From: Schlesneria sphaerica
Lineage (GTDB): Bacteria > Planctomycetota > Planctomycetia > Planctomycetales > Planctomycetaceae
Direction of reading: 5' to 3'
Assembly (NCBI RefSeq): GCF_044336245.1
Contig: NZ_CP172346.1
Coordinates: 3,100,001 to 3,164,000 of the forward strand
DNA length: 64,000 nt
This document shows positions 8,899 to 16,953 of the stretch, in pieces. A program made the position numbers and the translations under genes. Under the pieces are notes generated by a model that was not told where the DNA came from, made no database searches, and was given only the letters and a program-made list of their open reading frames with translations. Position 1 is the stretch's first letter. The number at the start of each line of letters is the position of its first letter.

Positions 8899-9366
8899 TT
8901 ATCCAGCATAATCTGCGCTGTGCAAGGATCGCTCGACTCGGCCACCCTTGGCAACGATTGCCGCTTCAGCAGACCGCGAGAAGTGGTTTGCATGCACGGT
9001 CAGCCGCTTCGTCAACTCGCCAAATCCGAGAATCCGAACAGAGACCTTGCCGTTTGGTGCCAGGCCGGCCTTACGCAGAGCGGCGATATCGACGACGGTG
9101 TCTGACTCGAATGCCTTGTCGAGATCTTTCAGGTTGATCTCAGCTACAGTCGGAGCGAATTGATTGTTCGAGAAACCACGCTTGGCGACTCGGCGGGCGA
9201 GTGGCATCTGACCACCCTCGAACCCGACGCGATCTTTATGGCCAGACCGACTGCCGGCACCCTTGTGCCCGCGTCCCGAGGTCTTGCCGTGGCCAGAGCC
9301 AATACCGCGTCCAACTCGTTTGCGTTTTTTCCTTGGGGTTTCAAGCCCCAAATCGTGAATCATCAT
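8899..9366 (-). CDS. rplO: 50S ribosomal protein L15
   Basis: 155-residue late-assembly protein of the large subunit. The Gly/Arg/Lys-rich N-terminus (KRVGRGIGSGHGKTSGRGHKG) and the later GRVERSL region are typical. Its ATG at 9366 directly abuts the rpsE stop codon (TAA then ATGATG), so the two are almost certainly translationally coupled. There is no room for rpmD (L30), which normally lies here. Confidence 0.97.
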   Translation of the reverse strand: MMIHDLGLETPRKKRKRVGRGIGSGHGKTSGRGHKGAGSRSGHKDRVGFEGGQMPLARRVAKRGFSNNQFAPTVAEINLKDLDKAFESDTVVDIAALRKAGLAPNGKVSVRILGFGELTKRLTVHANHFSRSAEAAIVAKGGRVERSLHSADYAG

Positions 9367-9849
9367 TTAGACACCCACCTCTCTCAGCCGACCGATCTCT
9401 TCGCGGCTTCTCAATTGTTTCAGCGCATCGAACGTCGCTTTGATGACGTTGATGGGGTTGCTCGATCCACGAACCTTCGTCAAAACGTCGGTCAGACCAA
9501 GCGATTCTGCCACTGCTCGCACGCAAGCGCCGGCGATAATTCCCGTTCCGGGATTCGCTGGCATCAGCATGACGAGGCTTGAACCATACTTGCCAATCAC
9601 CTGGTGTGGGATCGAGTTCTTGGTCAGCGGGCATCGCATCATCGTTCGGTTGGCTGCTTTCACAGCTTTCTCAACCGCGAGTGGAACCTCAACCGCCTTA
9701 CCGTAACCGTATCCCACGCGGCCTTCGCCGTCCCCGACAACCACAAGCGCGGTAAAGCTGAACCGACGTCCGCCTTTGACCACGCAAGCACATCGCCGGA
9801 TTTGGACGACGCGTTCCGGGGAATCTGAATTTGATTTATCACCCGCCAC
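9367..9849 (-). CDS. rpsE: 30S ribosomal protein S5
   Basis: Small-subunit accuracy protein of about 160 residues. VVKGGRRFSFTALVVVGDGEG, GYGYGKAVEVP and VRGSSNPINVIKA mark the double-stranded-RNA-binding N-domain and the C-terminal S5 domain. I start it at GTG 9849 because GGAG lies 9 nt upstream. The GTG at 9876 has no Shine-Dalgarno sequence and would only add a non-conserved nine-residue leader. The gene abuts rplO. Confidence 0.96.
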   Translation of the reverse strand: MAGDKSNSDSPERVVQIRRCACVVKGGRRFSFTALVVVGDGEGRVGYGYGKAVEVPLAVEKAVKAANRTMMRCPLTKNSIPHQVIGKYGSSLVMLMPANPGTGIIAGACVRAVAESLGLTDVLTKVRGSSNPINVIKATFDALKQLRSREEIGRLREVGV

Positions 9850-9897
9850 TTTGTTTATCTCCAGACACCCAGACACGTAACCAAAAGGTCAATCGAC

Positions 9898-10260
9898 TTA
9901 GAAATCCAACCCAGCAGCACGGGCTGCTTCTGCCAACTTCGCCAGACGACCATGGAACCGGTAAGGGCCACGATCATAAGAAACGGCCTTAATCCCTTTG
10001 GCCAGCGCCCGCTCGGCGATCTCGCGTCCAATCACTTCTGCTCCGGCACAGTTGCCACCGCTGGTAACCTTACCACGGAGCGCGGTATCCAGTGACGAAG
10101 CCGATGCCAGCGTCTGACCGGTCGCGTCGTCGATCACCTGGGCGTAAATGTGACGACCGCTGCGGAAGACAGACAAGCGGGGACGACCGCTTTTCAGTCG
10201 GTTTCGTACCCGAAACTGACGACGGCGACGTTGCGTCGCGATGATTTCCTGACCGTTCAT
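9898..10260 (-). CDS. rplR: 50S ribosomal protein L18
   Basis: 120-residue 5S-rRNA-binding protein of the central protuberance. The RRRRQFRVRNRLKSG start, RPRLSVFRSGRHIYAQVIDD, and the ending AEAARAAGLDF are characteristic of the family. Standard spc-operon position between rplF and rpsE. Confidence 0.97.
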   Translation of the reverse strand: MNGQEIIATQRRRRQFRVRNRLKSGRPRLSVFRSGRHIYAQVIDDATGQTLASASSLDTALRGKVTSGGNCAGAEVIGREIAERALAKGIKAVSYDRGPYRFHGRLAKLAEAARAAGLDF

Positions 10261-10301
10261 AAAGACCTCTTCGACACCGTTGAATCAGCAAATGACTTGA
10301 C

Positions 10302-10844
10302 TTAGCTACCGAACGCTTTACCGGCCTTACGACGAACATGCTCGCCCGCGTACCGAATGCCCTTACCTTTATAAGGTTCAGGCGGACGCACAGCGCGAAT
10401 GTTCGCCGCGAACTGTCCAGCAGCGTGCTTGTCGGCGCTCTTGATCACCACGTGGGTGTTGTCAGGAAGCTCACACGAAACACCTTCGGGAACTTTCAAC
10501 TCGATGTTGTTCGCAAAACCGACCTGCAGCGAAATAACATTGTTCTTCAGAGCGGCTTGATAGCCGACGCCGACGATCTCAAGCTTGACTTCCCACGGCT
10601 GAACCAGACCAACGACCATGTTGTTGACCAGGGCTCGCGTCAGTCCGTGCAGTGCGCGACTCTCACGGTTATCGTTGATTCGCTCAACAACAACAGTGTT
10701 CCCATCGTTCACCTTCAGGCTGATCCGGTTGTCGACAGGAACAGTCAGCGTGCGATTCCCTTTCGAGGCGGTTGCGACACCGTCTTTGAAAGCGAACGTA
10801 ACCCCTTGCGGAATTGGAATCGGTTTTTTACCTACTCGCGACAT
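10302..10844 (-). CDS. rplF: 50S ribosomal protein L6
   Basis: 180-residue protein near the factor-binding site of the large subunit, made of two similar domains. MSRVGKKPIPIPQGV at the start and the C-terminal RPPEPYKGKGIRYAGEHVRRKAGK are diagnostic. Located 30 bp after rpsH. Confidence 0.98.
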   Translation of the reverse strand: MSRVGKKPIPIPQGVTFAFKDGVATASKGNRTLTVPVDNRISLKVNDGNTVVVERINDNRESRALHGLTRALVNNMVVGLVQPWEVKLEIVGVGYQAALKNNVISLQVGFANNIELKVPEGVSCELPDNTHVVIKSADKHAAGQFAANIRAVRPPEPYKGKGIRYAGEHVRRKAGKAFGS

Positions 10845-10874
10845 TCTCTAGTCTCAATTTCTATACGCAGACGA

Positions 10875-11264
10875 TCACCAAAGGACGAACAACACTTCGC
10901 CGCCGACTCGCTGCTGACGCGCCTCGCGACTGCTCAATACACCCTTGTTCGTCGAAACAATACAAACCCCGAGTCCCTGCAAAACCTGTGGCAGCTTGTC
11001 CACGGTCGAGTACACCCGGCAACCTGGCCGGCTGACGCGCTGCAGGTGTCGCACAACCGCACCACCGTCTGCAGCATACTTCAACGTCACACGGATCACG
11101 CCCTTGGTTTCGGCTGGCGCTTCGTGGCTCCAAATGTAACCTTCACGAGCCATCGCGTCCAAGATGGAACGATTGAGCTTGGAGTCAAGTACATTCACAA
11201 ACGGGCTCTGGTTCTTCACCGCGTTGCGAATTCTCGTAATCATGTCCGACACACCGTCTGCCAT
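10875..11264 (-). CDS. rpsH: 30S ribosomal protein S8
   Basis: 129-residue central-domain protein that binds helix 21 of 16S rRNA; in E. coli it is the translational repressor of the spc operon, but that role is not shown here. The start MADGVSDMITRIRNA and LPQVLQGLGVCIVSTNKGVLS are typical. The C-terminal GGEVLFVLW is slightly unusual, as most S8 end in ...CYVW. It begins 4 bp after the rpsN stop. Confidence 0.97.
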   Translation of the reverse strand: MADGVSDMITRIRNAVKNQSPFVNVLDSKLNRSILDAMAREGYIWSHEAPAETKGVIRVTLKYAADGGAVVRHLQRVSRPGCRVYSTVDKLPQVLQGLGVCIVSTNKGVLSSREARQQRVGGEVLFVLW

Positions 11265-11268
11265 AACG

Positions 11269-11454
11269 TCACCAACTCGCCTTCTTGACCCCTGGAATCA
11301 TCCCGTCCAACGCCAGATTTCTGAAGCAAATGCGGCACAACTTAAACTTGCGATACACCGCTCGCGAACGTCCGCACAACTGGCATCGATGTTCGATGCG
11401 CGAGCTGAACTTCGGCTTCTTGTTCGCCTTCACAACATGCGCTGCCGTTGCCAT
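11269..11454 (-). CDS. rpsN: 30S ribosomal protein S14, short zinc type
   Basis: 61-residue S14 with two CxxC pairs (CQLC and CRIC), the zinc-ribbon form. Its length equals the short type found in many bacteria, against about 100 for the zinc-free E. coli form. The C-terminal IPGVKKASW is canonical. It is followed 4 bp later by rpsH and preceded by a 144-bp spacer after rplE that holds no gene. Confidence 0.97.
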   Translation of the reverse strand: MATAAHVVKANKKPKFSSRIEHRCQLCGRSRAVYRKFKLCRICFRNLALDGMIPGVKKASW

Positions 11455-11598
11455 TTTCTCTCCCTCGCTACTGCGGCGTCCGTGTCATCCACGGGATCGG
11501 CGTAGCTACTTTCAATTCAAAACCACGTACTGCTTAATTTCGTGACCGAGATCCAACCCGCTTGCAACCGAGGGAGTCGATTCGGCGATGACAGAGAC

Positions 11599-12150
11599 TC
11601 AGGCGACTTGTTCTTTTGCGAATGGAATACCGATTTCCCGCAGCAACAGCAAGGCTTCAGCATCACTGCTTGCTGTTGTCACGATCGCGATATTCATCCC
11701 CTGCACGTAGGTGACGCGATCCGGATCGATTTCCGGAAACACTGTCTGCTCATTGAGCCCCATGCTGAAATTGCCGTTTCCATCGAAGCCCGTGGCCCGA
11801 ACACCACGGAAGTCGCGGACTCGTGGCAACGCCAGGGTGATCAGGCGATCGATGAAGTCGTACATCCGTGCGCCACGCAGCGTCACTTTACAACCCACAT
11901 CCACACCTTCACGCAACCGAAAACCTGAAACGGCGATGCGAGACTTCGTAACCTGTGGCTTCTGACCAACGATCGTCTTCAAATGGTCGACAGCCTCATC
12001 GATCCGCTTGCGATCGGCAAGTGCCTTCCCCAAACCCATGCTGACCACCACTTTAGTGATCCGTGGAATTGAGTGCACGTTCTCGCGACCCAGAGCTGTC
12101 TTCAGACCGGGAAGGATCGTCGTCTTATACTTTTCAAGCAACCGTGACAT
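11599..12150 (-). CDS. rplE: 50S ribosomal protein L5
   Basis: 183-residue 5S-rRNA-binding protein of the central protuberance that touches P-site tRNA. Visible are MSRLLEKYKTTILPGL, VVSMGLGKA, the GQKPQVTKSRIAVSGFRLREG loop, and GNFSMGLNEQTVFPEID. Standard position after rplX. Confidence 0.98.
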   Translation of the reverse strand: MSRLLEKYKTTILPGLKTALGRENVHSIPRITKVVVSMGLGKALADRKRIDEAVDHLKTIVGQKPQVTKSRIAVSGFRLREGVDVGCKVTLRGARMYDFIDRLITLALPRVRDFRGVRATGFDGNGNFSMGLNEQTVFPEIDPDRVTYVQGMNIAIVTTASSDAEALLLLREIGIPFAKEQVA

Positions 12151-12190
12151 TTTCTTATCCTGACCAATTCGCCAGATCTACCGGCGAACG

Positions 12191-12532
12191 CTACGCGTCA
12201 GCCTTCTTACGACCAATAGTTCCCAGTGATGTCTTGCACGCTTTGCAGTATCGCTCTCGTGAATCTGCAGTGACTCGCGTCCCGACCCGAACGCCCTTAC
12301 TGCATTGGCTGCAGTAAACCATCGCGTTTGAGCTGGCGATTGGCATGTCGCGAGGCACACGTCCGCCTCCGGGGCTGCTTGGATGGCCCTTCTTGACATG
12401 CTTGTAGACGCGATTCACACCTTCCACGAGGATGCGCTCACCGCCATCCAGCACACGCACAACCTTACGCGGAGTCTTACTGGCATCATCGCCAGTGACA
12501 ACCACCACAAGATCACCTTTACGCATCCGCAT
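12191..12532 (-). CDS. rplX: 50S ribosomal protein L24 with zinc-ribbon-like tail
   Basis: 113-residue assembly-initiator protein at the tunnel exit. It has the KOW motif (MRMRKGDLVVVVTGDDASK) and GVNRVYKHVKKGHPSSPGG. Two CxxC pairs (CSQC and CKAC) in the C-terminal part form a likely zinc-ribbon, as in many bacterial L24 proteins. ATG 12532 is preferred because GAAGG (12541-12545) lies 8 nt upstream; the upstream TTG at 12547 would overlap that site. It follows rplN by 24 bp. Confidence 0.96.
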   Translation of the reverse strand: MRMRKGDLVVVVTGDDASKTPRKVVRVLDGGERILVEGVNRVYKHVKKGHPSSPGGGRVPRDMPIASSNAMVYCSQCSKGVRVGTRVTADSRERYCKACKTSLGTIGRKKADA

Positions 12533-12556
12533 GATAACTACCTTCAATGTTGCAGC

Positions 12557-12922
12557 TCAGACAACTTCCGAAGCCAGGCTGATAATCTTCATAAATCGTT
12601 GATCGCGCAGCTCACGGGCGACAGCCCCGAAAATGCGGGTACCACGTGGATTGTTATCGTTGTCAACCAGAACGATCGCATTGGCGTCAAACCGGATGTA
12701 GCTGCCATCGACGCGTCGGTATGGCTTCCGCGTGCGAACAACAACACCTTTCACGACCGCCTTCTTGCCCACGCCACCGTTAGGCAAAGCACGCTGAACG
12801 GCAACTACGACGATGTCACCCAGGCCGGCATAGCGACGATTTGAACCGAGGACTTTAATACAGCGGGCGGTTTTCGCGCCCGTGTTGTCGGCCACATTCA
12901 CCATTGTCTGCATTTGAATCAT
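12557..12922 (-). CDS. rplN: 50S ribosomal protein L14
   Basis: 121 residues, exactly the usual size. The start MIQMQTMVNVADNTGAK and VVVRTRKPYRR, NDNNPRGTRIFGAVAREL are diagnostic. L14 forms inter-subunit bridges and is the docking site of the silencing factor RsfS. It opens the spc operon, 136 bp after the rpsQ stop, with no separate gene in the spacer. Confidence 0.98.
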   Translation of the reverse strand: MIQMQTMVNVADNTGAKTARCIKVLGSNRRYAGLGDIVVVAVQRALPNGGVGKKAVVKGVVVRTRKPYRRVDGSYIRFDANAIVLVDNDNNPRGTRIFGAVARELRDQRFMKIISLASEVV

Positions 12923-13058
12923 TTAAGGCACCAATTTCCCAGACGCAATTGACAAGGAGTCTTTGCTGGCCGCTCGCCGACTGTTCTCTCGAGTGAAGGC
13001 CGCTACAAAATCCGCTAACACAACGTCTCAACTCAACACCGTCAACAGCAATCCAGGA

Positions 13059-13358
13059 TCAGGACTGAGCCGATTCGGTGGCAGGAGCGTCGTTGTAAGG
13101 AATTGCCGAGTCCGCCTTCCTTGCGCTGGTCACGACGCTGACGACACACCATCGCTTGAGCCGCGACATCGGACGGCTCTCGATGATCTCGACCACATCG
13201 CCCACCTTGGAGACATTTTCTTCATCATGAGCGTGGCAGACGGTCGTTCCGGTCACCGTCTTCTGATACTTGGCGTGACGGTACACACGACGAACTTCGA
13301 CCCTTCGTGTCTTGTCACAACGGTCAGAAGCCACAACACCAACGAGTCGCCTTCTCAT
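13059..13358 (-). CDS. rpsQ: 30S ribosomal protein S17
   Basis: 99-residue S17 with an OB fold that binds 16S rRNA helix 11. MRRRLVGVVASDRCDKTRRVEV, the HDEENVSKVGDVVEIIESRP stretch and RWCVVSVV are recognisable. The C-terminal tail is about 15 residues longer than in E. coli, and is polar and low in conservation. Last gene of the S10 operon, 110 bp after rpmC. Confidence 0.96.
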   Translation of the reverse strand: MRRRLVGVVASDRCDKTRRVEVRRVYRHAKYQKTVTGTTVCHAHDEENVSKVGDVVEIIESRPMSRLKRWCVVSVVTSARKADSAIPYNDAPATESAQS

Positions 13359-13468
13359 AAATCATTTCCTGCCAGCCGCGGCCGAACCGAACGGGCTCTT
13401 ACCAAATTTCTGAATCACGACATTGACTAACGAGTCTACATCACGAGTGACGATTGCAACGACTCAAC

Positions 13469-13675
13469 TCAAGTACCCGAAGCAGCATTCTGCTTCTCGG
13501 CGATCACCGTCAGAATACGGGCAATCTGACGACGAAGGGATGACCGGAGGCCAACCTTCTTCTTGGCGTCATCGTGCGAACCGAATCGGTAACCGAACTC
13601 TTCCTTTGCACAATCGAGTGCCAGGTTCTCCAGTTGATCAACCGCCATCTGACGCAAATCATCGCAACGATGCAC
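13469..13675 (-). CDS. rpmC: 50S ribosomal protein L29
   Basis: 68-residue helical-hairpin protein beside the tunnel exit, where trigger factor and SRP dock. DDLRQMAVDQLENLALDCAKEEFGYRF is the L29 core, and RRQIARILTVIAEKQ is its second helix. The start is GTG 13675: an in-frame stop lies six codons upstream, and GGAG precedes the GTG at 6-nt spacing. Located between rplP and rpsQ as expected. Confidence 0.93.
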   Translation of the reverse strand: MHRCDDLRQMAVDQLENLALDCAKEEFGYRFGSHDDAKKKVGLRSSLRRQIARILTVIAEKQNAASGT

Positions 13676-13778
13676 AATGCTCTCCGATACTCAATGTCGC
13701 CGTCAGAGAGCTGTTCCTGAAAGAAGGAACCAGCTCTCACTCAAATTGACGCGACCACTCTAATTCATCCGACACAAA

Positions 13779-14192
13779 TCAGACGTGTCTTCCGACCATT
13801 CTTACGCGGACTGGCAGCTTGTAGGCGACGCGGGCGAAACATTCTTTCGCAGCAGCCTGTGAAACACCAGCCAGTTCAAACAAAACTTTACCAGGACGGA
13901 TCACCGCAACCCAGTGGTCCGGTTCCCCTTTGCCTTTACCCATTCGCGTTTCCAGCGGACGAGCCGTCATCGGCTTGTTCGGGAAAATGCGAATGTACAA
14001 TTTGCCTTCGCCACGGACGTATTGCGTTGCAGCAACTCGACACGCTTCAATGGTGTTTCCACGGATGTGACCAGCATCTAATGTCTGAAGGCCCCATTCG
14101 CCGAAAGCAACCGTTGCACCGCGCGTCGCGTTACCTTTTACGCGTCCTCTTTGCTCTTTGCGATGCTTGACCCGCTTGGGCATGAGTGCCAT
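13779..14192 (-). CDS. rplP: 50S ribosomal protein L16
   Basis: 137-residue protein lining the A-site and peptidyl-transferase side of the large subunit. MPKRVKHRKEQRG, GEWGLQTLDAGHI, RIFPNKPMTARPLETRMGKGKG are classic. The ATG at 14192 has a near-perfect AGGAGGTGA Shine-Dalgarno site 3-4 nt upstream, inside the rpsC coding sequence; ATG 14183 (MPKRV) is an alternative. The first 21 codons of rplP overlap the last codons of rpsC in another frame, 62 nt in all. The overlap is long for a conserved ribosomal pair. Confidence 0.97.
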   Translation of the reverse strand: MALMPKRVKHRKEQRGRVKGNATRGATVAFGEWGLQTLDAGHIRGNTIEACRVAATQYVRGEGKLYIRIFPNKPMTARPLETRMGKGKGEPDHWVAVIRPGKVLFELAGVSQAAAKECFARVAYKLPVRVRMVGRHV

Positions 14193-14823
14193 CGTTCACC
14201 TCCTCGTCGCCTAAATCGATCCAAACCTTGACGCCAATTGTACCCATCGTTGTCCGAGCGACCGCCAGCCCGTAATCGATTCGCTTTCGAAGTGTCGAGA
14301 GCGGAATCGATCCCCGTGCAGCCTTTTCGGTACGAGACATCTCTGCACCACCGAGGCGACCAGAGAGCTCAATCTTCACACCATCGACGCCAGCTTCCAT
14401 CGATTGATCCAGCGACCGCTTGATCACTTTGCGAAAACTGCCTCGTTTTACCAACTGTTGTGCGATGTCTTCTGCAACCAGCACAGCACTGCGAGCGGGT
14501 TGACCGATCTCGACGATCTTCAGATCCATATGCCGACCAGTCAGGTCCTCGAGTTCACCCTTCAGACGATCAACTTCCTGGCCTTTGCGACCAATGATGA
14601 TCCCGGGACGAGCCGTATGAACATGACAAATCACCTGATCGCGAGTTCGTTCAATCTCGACCTTATGAATTGCAGCGAACTCATAACGCTTCTTGACGAA
14701 CGCGCGAATCTTGTGATCTTCGATCAGCAGGTCGCCGAACTCGGCTTTAGTCGCGTACCAGCGACTCCTCCAATCCTCGCAAATACCTAACCGAAATCCG
14801 GTTGGACGAACCTTTTGGCCCAT
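14131..14823 (-). CDS. rpsC: 30S ribosomal protein S3
   Basis: 230-residue head protein at the mRNA entry channel with helicase-related function together with S4 and S5. MGQKVRPTGFRLGI, the KH-domain ARPGIIIGRKGQEVDRLK, and LSGRLGGAEMSRTEKAARGSIPL are diagnostic. After the normal domain end around VWIDLGDEE the frame continues for 21 more residues (NDGTHAQAGQASQRAKRTRKR), which overlap the start of rplP in a different frame. The basic tail resembles those of other S3 proteins, so the overlap looks genuine. Confidence 0.97.
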   Translation of the reverse strand: MGQKVRPTGFRLGICEDWRSRWYATKAEFGDLLIEDHKIRAFVKKRYEFAAIHKVEIERTRDQVICHVHTARPGIIIGRKGQEVDRLKGELEDLTGRHMDLKIVEIGQPARSAVLVAEDIAQQLVKRGSFRKVIKRSLDQSMEAGVDGVKIELSGRLGGAEMSRTEKAARGSIPLSTLRKRIDYGLAVARTTMGTIGVKVWIDLGDEEVNDGTHAQAGQASQRAKRTRKR

Positions 14824-14936
14824 TTGCCGAGTTCTCCATTCGCACTCGCCACGAGTACGTTTAAGTTCTATCTGTCACTCGAAAACTACAAATCTTCTGT
14901 CGACGAACATCGTCGGCATTTCGCCCGGCCCGATCT

Positions 14937-15275
14937 TCAGCTGTTCCGTGCTTCCAGACCAATCGTGATATGCGTAAACCGCTTCTTAATCATGAAGCCG
15001 ATCCCGCGAGCATGAGGCTGGATACGCTTCAGCGTGGGACCCGATCCTGCGGTCGCTGTCGAGACGTAAAGCGATCCGACGTTACGCTCACCACGGTCTT
15101 CAGCATTCGCCCGTGCGCTCTTGATCAATTTCTCGATCATCCGCGCACTCCGATGCGGCATGAACCGCAGCGTGTCCAAACCTGCGTCCACTGTCTTTCC
15201 TCGCACGAGGGTCAACAAGTGATGAACCTTCGTCGGAGCAATTCGAGCGTATTGTAGTTTTGCAACGTAAGCCAT
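14937..15275 (-). CDS. rplV: 50S ribosomal protein L22
   Basis: About 112 residues; the long beta hairpin lines the exit tunnel and is the macrolide-linked loop in other bacteria. MAYVAKLQYARIAPTKV, LVRGKTVDAGLDTL and GPTLKRIQPHARGIGFMI are typical. ATG 15275 gives the canonical N-terminus; an upstream in-frame ATG at 15308 would add 11 unrelated residues. A strong hairpin lies between it and rpsS. Confidence 0.96.
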   Translation of the reverse strand: MAYVAKLQYARIAPTKVHHLLTLVRGKTVDAGLDTLRFMPHRSARMIEKLIKSARANAEDRGERNVGSLYVSTATAGSGPTLKRIQPHARGIGFMIKKRFTHITIGLEARNS

Positions 15276-15315
15276 GTTAACACCGGACCGAAAATGCTGT
15301 TGTTTCATTCAAATG

Positions 15316-15348
15316 CCAGGCGATTCGAAGCCTTCGAACCGCGCCTGG
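15316..15348 (-). repeat. inverted repeat / RNA hairpin between rpsS and rplV
   Basis: CCAGGCG (15316-15322) pairs with CGCCTGG (15342-15348) and the inner TTCGAAG with CTTCGAA. It sits in the only sizeable spacer between rpsS and rplV. There is no U tract on either side, so it is more likely a translation-control or processing structure than a terminator. Confidence 0.6.
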
Positions 15349-15361
15349 TATTCTGCAAACC

Positions 15362-15631
15362 TTACTTATTACCCTTGTTCCCGTGCCCGCGGAACAAGCG
15401 GGTCTGCGAGAACTCGCCGAGCTTGTGCCCGACCATTTCTTCCGTCACGTACACACTGACGTGCGTACGGCCGTTATGCACTAGGAACGTATGGCCAACA
15501 AACTCGGGCGAGATCGTTGATCGACGAGCCCAAGTCTTGATCGGCTCTTTCTTTCGGTTCGAGTCAAGCTTCTCGATCTTGGCAATCAAGCCAGCATCGA
15601 TATACGGACCCTTCTTTAACGATCGAGACAT
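15362..15631 (-). CDS. rpsS: 30S ribosomal protein S19
   Basis: 89-residue head protein partnering S13. MSRSLKKGPYIDAGL, KTWARRSTISPEFVGHTF and GHKLGEFSQTRLFRGHG are canonical. ATG 15631 is chosen; the upstream TTG at 15652 would add seven non-conserved residues. Standard position after rplB, 52 bp away. Confidence 0.97.
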   Translation of the reverse strand: MSRSLKKGPYIDAGLIAKIEKLDSNRKKEPIKTWARRSTISPEFVGHTFLVHNGRTHVSVYVTEEMVGHKLGEFSQTRLFRGHGNKGNK

Positions 15632-15683
15632 CCTATTTTCCAACGAATGCAAGAGGACTGAGCGAAGAACCAGATCATCAAAA

Positions 15684-16541
15684 TCAGAGCTTCAACTGGC
15701 CATAGCGGACAGACTTACGCCGACGCACAATAGCGTTGCGTGTTGGCTTCCGCGGATTTCTGGTACGACCACCCTTCGCCAGCTTGCCCGTCGGACTGAC
15801 CGGATGCCGTCCGCCTGAACGACGACCTTCACCACCACCCATCGGGTGGGCAACTGGGTTCATCGCAGAACCGCGGACATAAGGACGAACGCCCATCCAG
15901 CGAACGCGACCCGCCTTAGCGAGCACACGACTGGAGTGTTCTGAATAACCTACGCGACCGATGGTCGCCCGGCATGACGCAGGAACACGACGCACTTCAC
16001 CTGATGGCAACGTAATTTGCGCCCATCCGGCTTCCGTTGCGTTGATCACAGCCGAGGTGCCAGCACTTCGGCAAAGCTGAGCGCCTTTACCTGGCTGCAT
16101 CTCGATATTGTGAATCGTTGTCCCGGTCGGAATCTTCGACAATGGCAGCGTGTTACCAACCTTTGGCTCGCTGTCGGGACCATTGGTGATGGTCATACCG
16201 GCAACCAGACCTTCGGGAGCGATGATATATCGCTTCTCGCCGTCCGCGTACTGCACGAGCGCAATGCGCGAAGTTCGGTTTGGATCATACTCAATGTGAG
16301 TGACGAGGCCGTTGACGCCATCTTTCTCGCGTCGGAAGTCGATCAAACGGTACATCCGCTTGTGACCACCACCACGGTGTCGTGACGTGATCTTCCCCTG
16401 GAAGTTGCGGCCACCCTTCTTCTTGAATGGCTCAAGCAACGACTTTTCTGGCTTTTTCTTACGATCAGTGATTTCTTTGAAATCACTGACCATGCCGCCG
16501 CGGCGCCCTGCACTGGTCGGCTTATAAAATCGCATTCCCAT
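15684..16541 (-). CDS. rplB: 50S ribosomal protein L2
   Basis: 285-residue protein needed for subunit association and peptidyl-transferase assembly. MGMRFYKPTSAGRRGG, RHRGGGHKRMYRLIDFRR, and the C-terminal RGSAMNPVAHPMGGGEGR with its conserved His are diagnostic. GAGGA lies 8 nt before ATG 16541; the longer TTG-started version is unlikely. Follows rplW by 24 bp. Confidence 0.98.
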   Translation of the reverse strand: MGMRFYKPTSAGRRGGMVSDFKEITDRKKKPEKSLLEPFKKKGGRNFQGKITSRHRGGGHKRMYRLIDFRREKDGVNGLVTHIEYDPNRTSRIALVQYADGEKRYIIAPEGLVAGMTITNGPDSEPKVGNTLPLSKIPTGTTIHNIEMQPGKGAQLCRSAGTSAVINATEAGWAQITLPSGEVRRVPASCRATIGRVGYSEHSSRVLAKAGRVRWMGVRPYVRGSAMNPVAHPMGGGEGRRSGGRHPVSPTGKLAKGGRTRNPRKPTRNAIVRRRKSVRYGQLKL

Positions 16542-16565
16542 CGGAATCTTCCTCAATAGCAATTA

Positions 16566-16868
16566 TCAAAAGAACGCGATTCGATCTTCTGAGTGCAGAA
16601 CAACAATTGCCTTCTTCGTATCAGGCCCTGTCGTCTCGCGCATCTTGTGACGGCGAGGCTTACCAACCCGACTCACAGTCTTCACACTCACGACCCGGAC
16701 GTTCCACAGTTCTTCAACCGCTTGTCGAATCTCTGTTTTGGTCGAATCTTTGTTGACCAGGAACGTATACATGTTCCTCCGCTCAACCAGGTGCGTCGCC
16801 TTTTCGGTAACGTGCGCCCTTATAATGACGTTATACACGCTCAACGCACTTGAAAGCTCAGTTGCCAC
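16566..16868 (-). CDS. rplW: 50S ribosomal protein L23
   Basis: 100-residue tunnel-exit protein that docks SRP and trigger factor. VTEKATHLVERRNMYTFLVNKDSTKTEIRQAVEELW is the typical core, and RRHKMRETTGPDTKKAIV is the loop region. The start is GTG 16868 with GGAAGG at 6-nt spacing. It has the expected S10-operon position, 85 bp after rplD. Confidence 0.96.
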   Translation of the reverse strand: MATELSSALSVYNVIIRAHVTEKATHLVERRNMYTFLVNKDSTKTEIRQAVEELWNVRVVSVKTVSRVGKPRRHKMRETTGPDTKKAIVVLHSEDRIAFF

Positions 16869-16953
16869 AATACGCCTTCCCTACCAACAAAATCTTCAAA
16901 CCACGATCTGCTCAAACGACTTTGACTCAACCGGCTTCCGCCTGCAGCACGAC

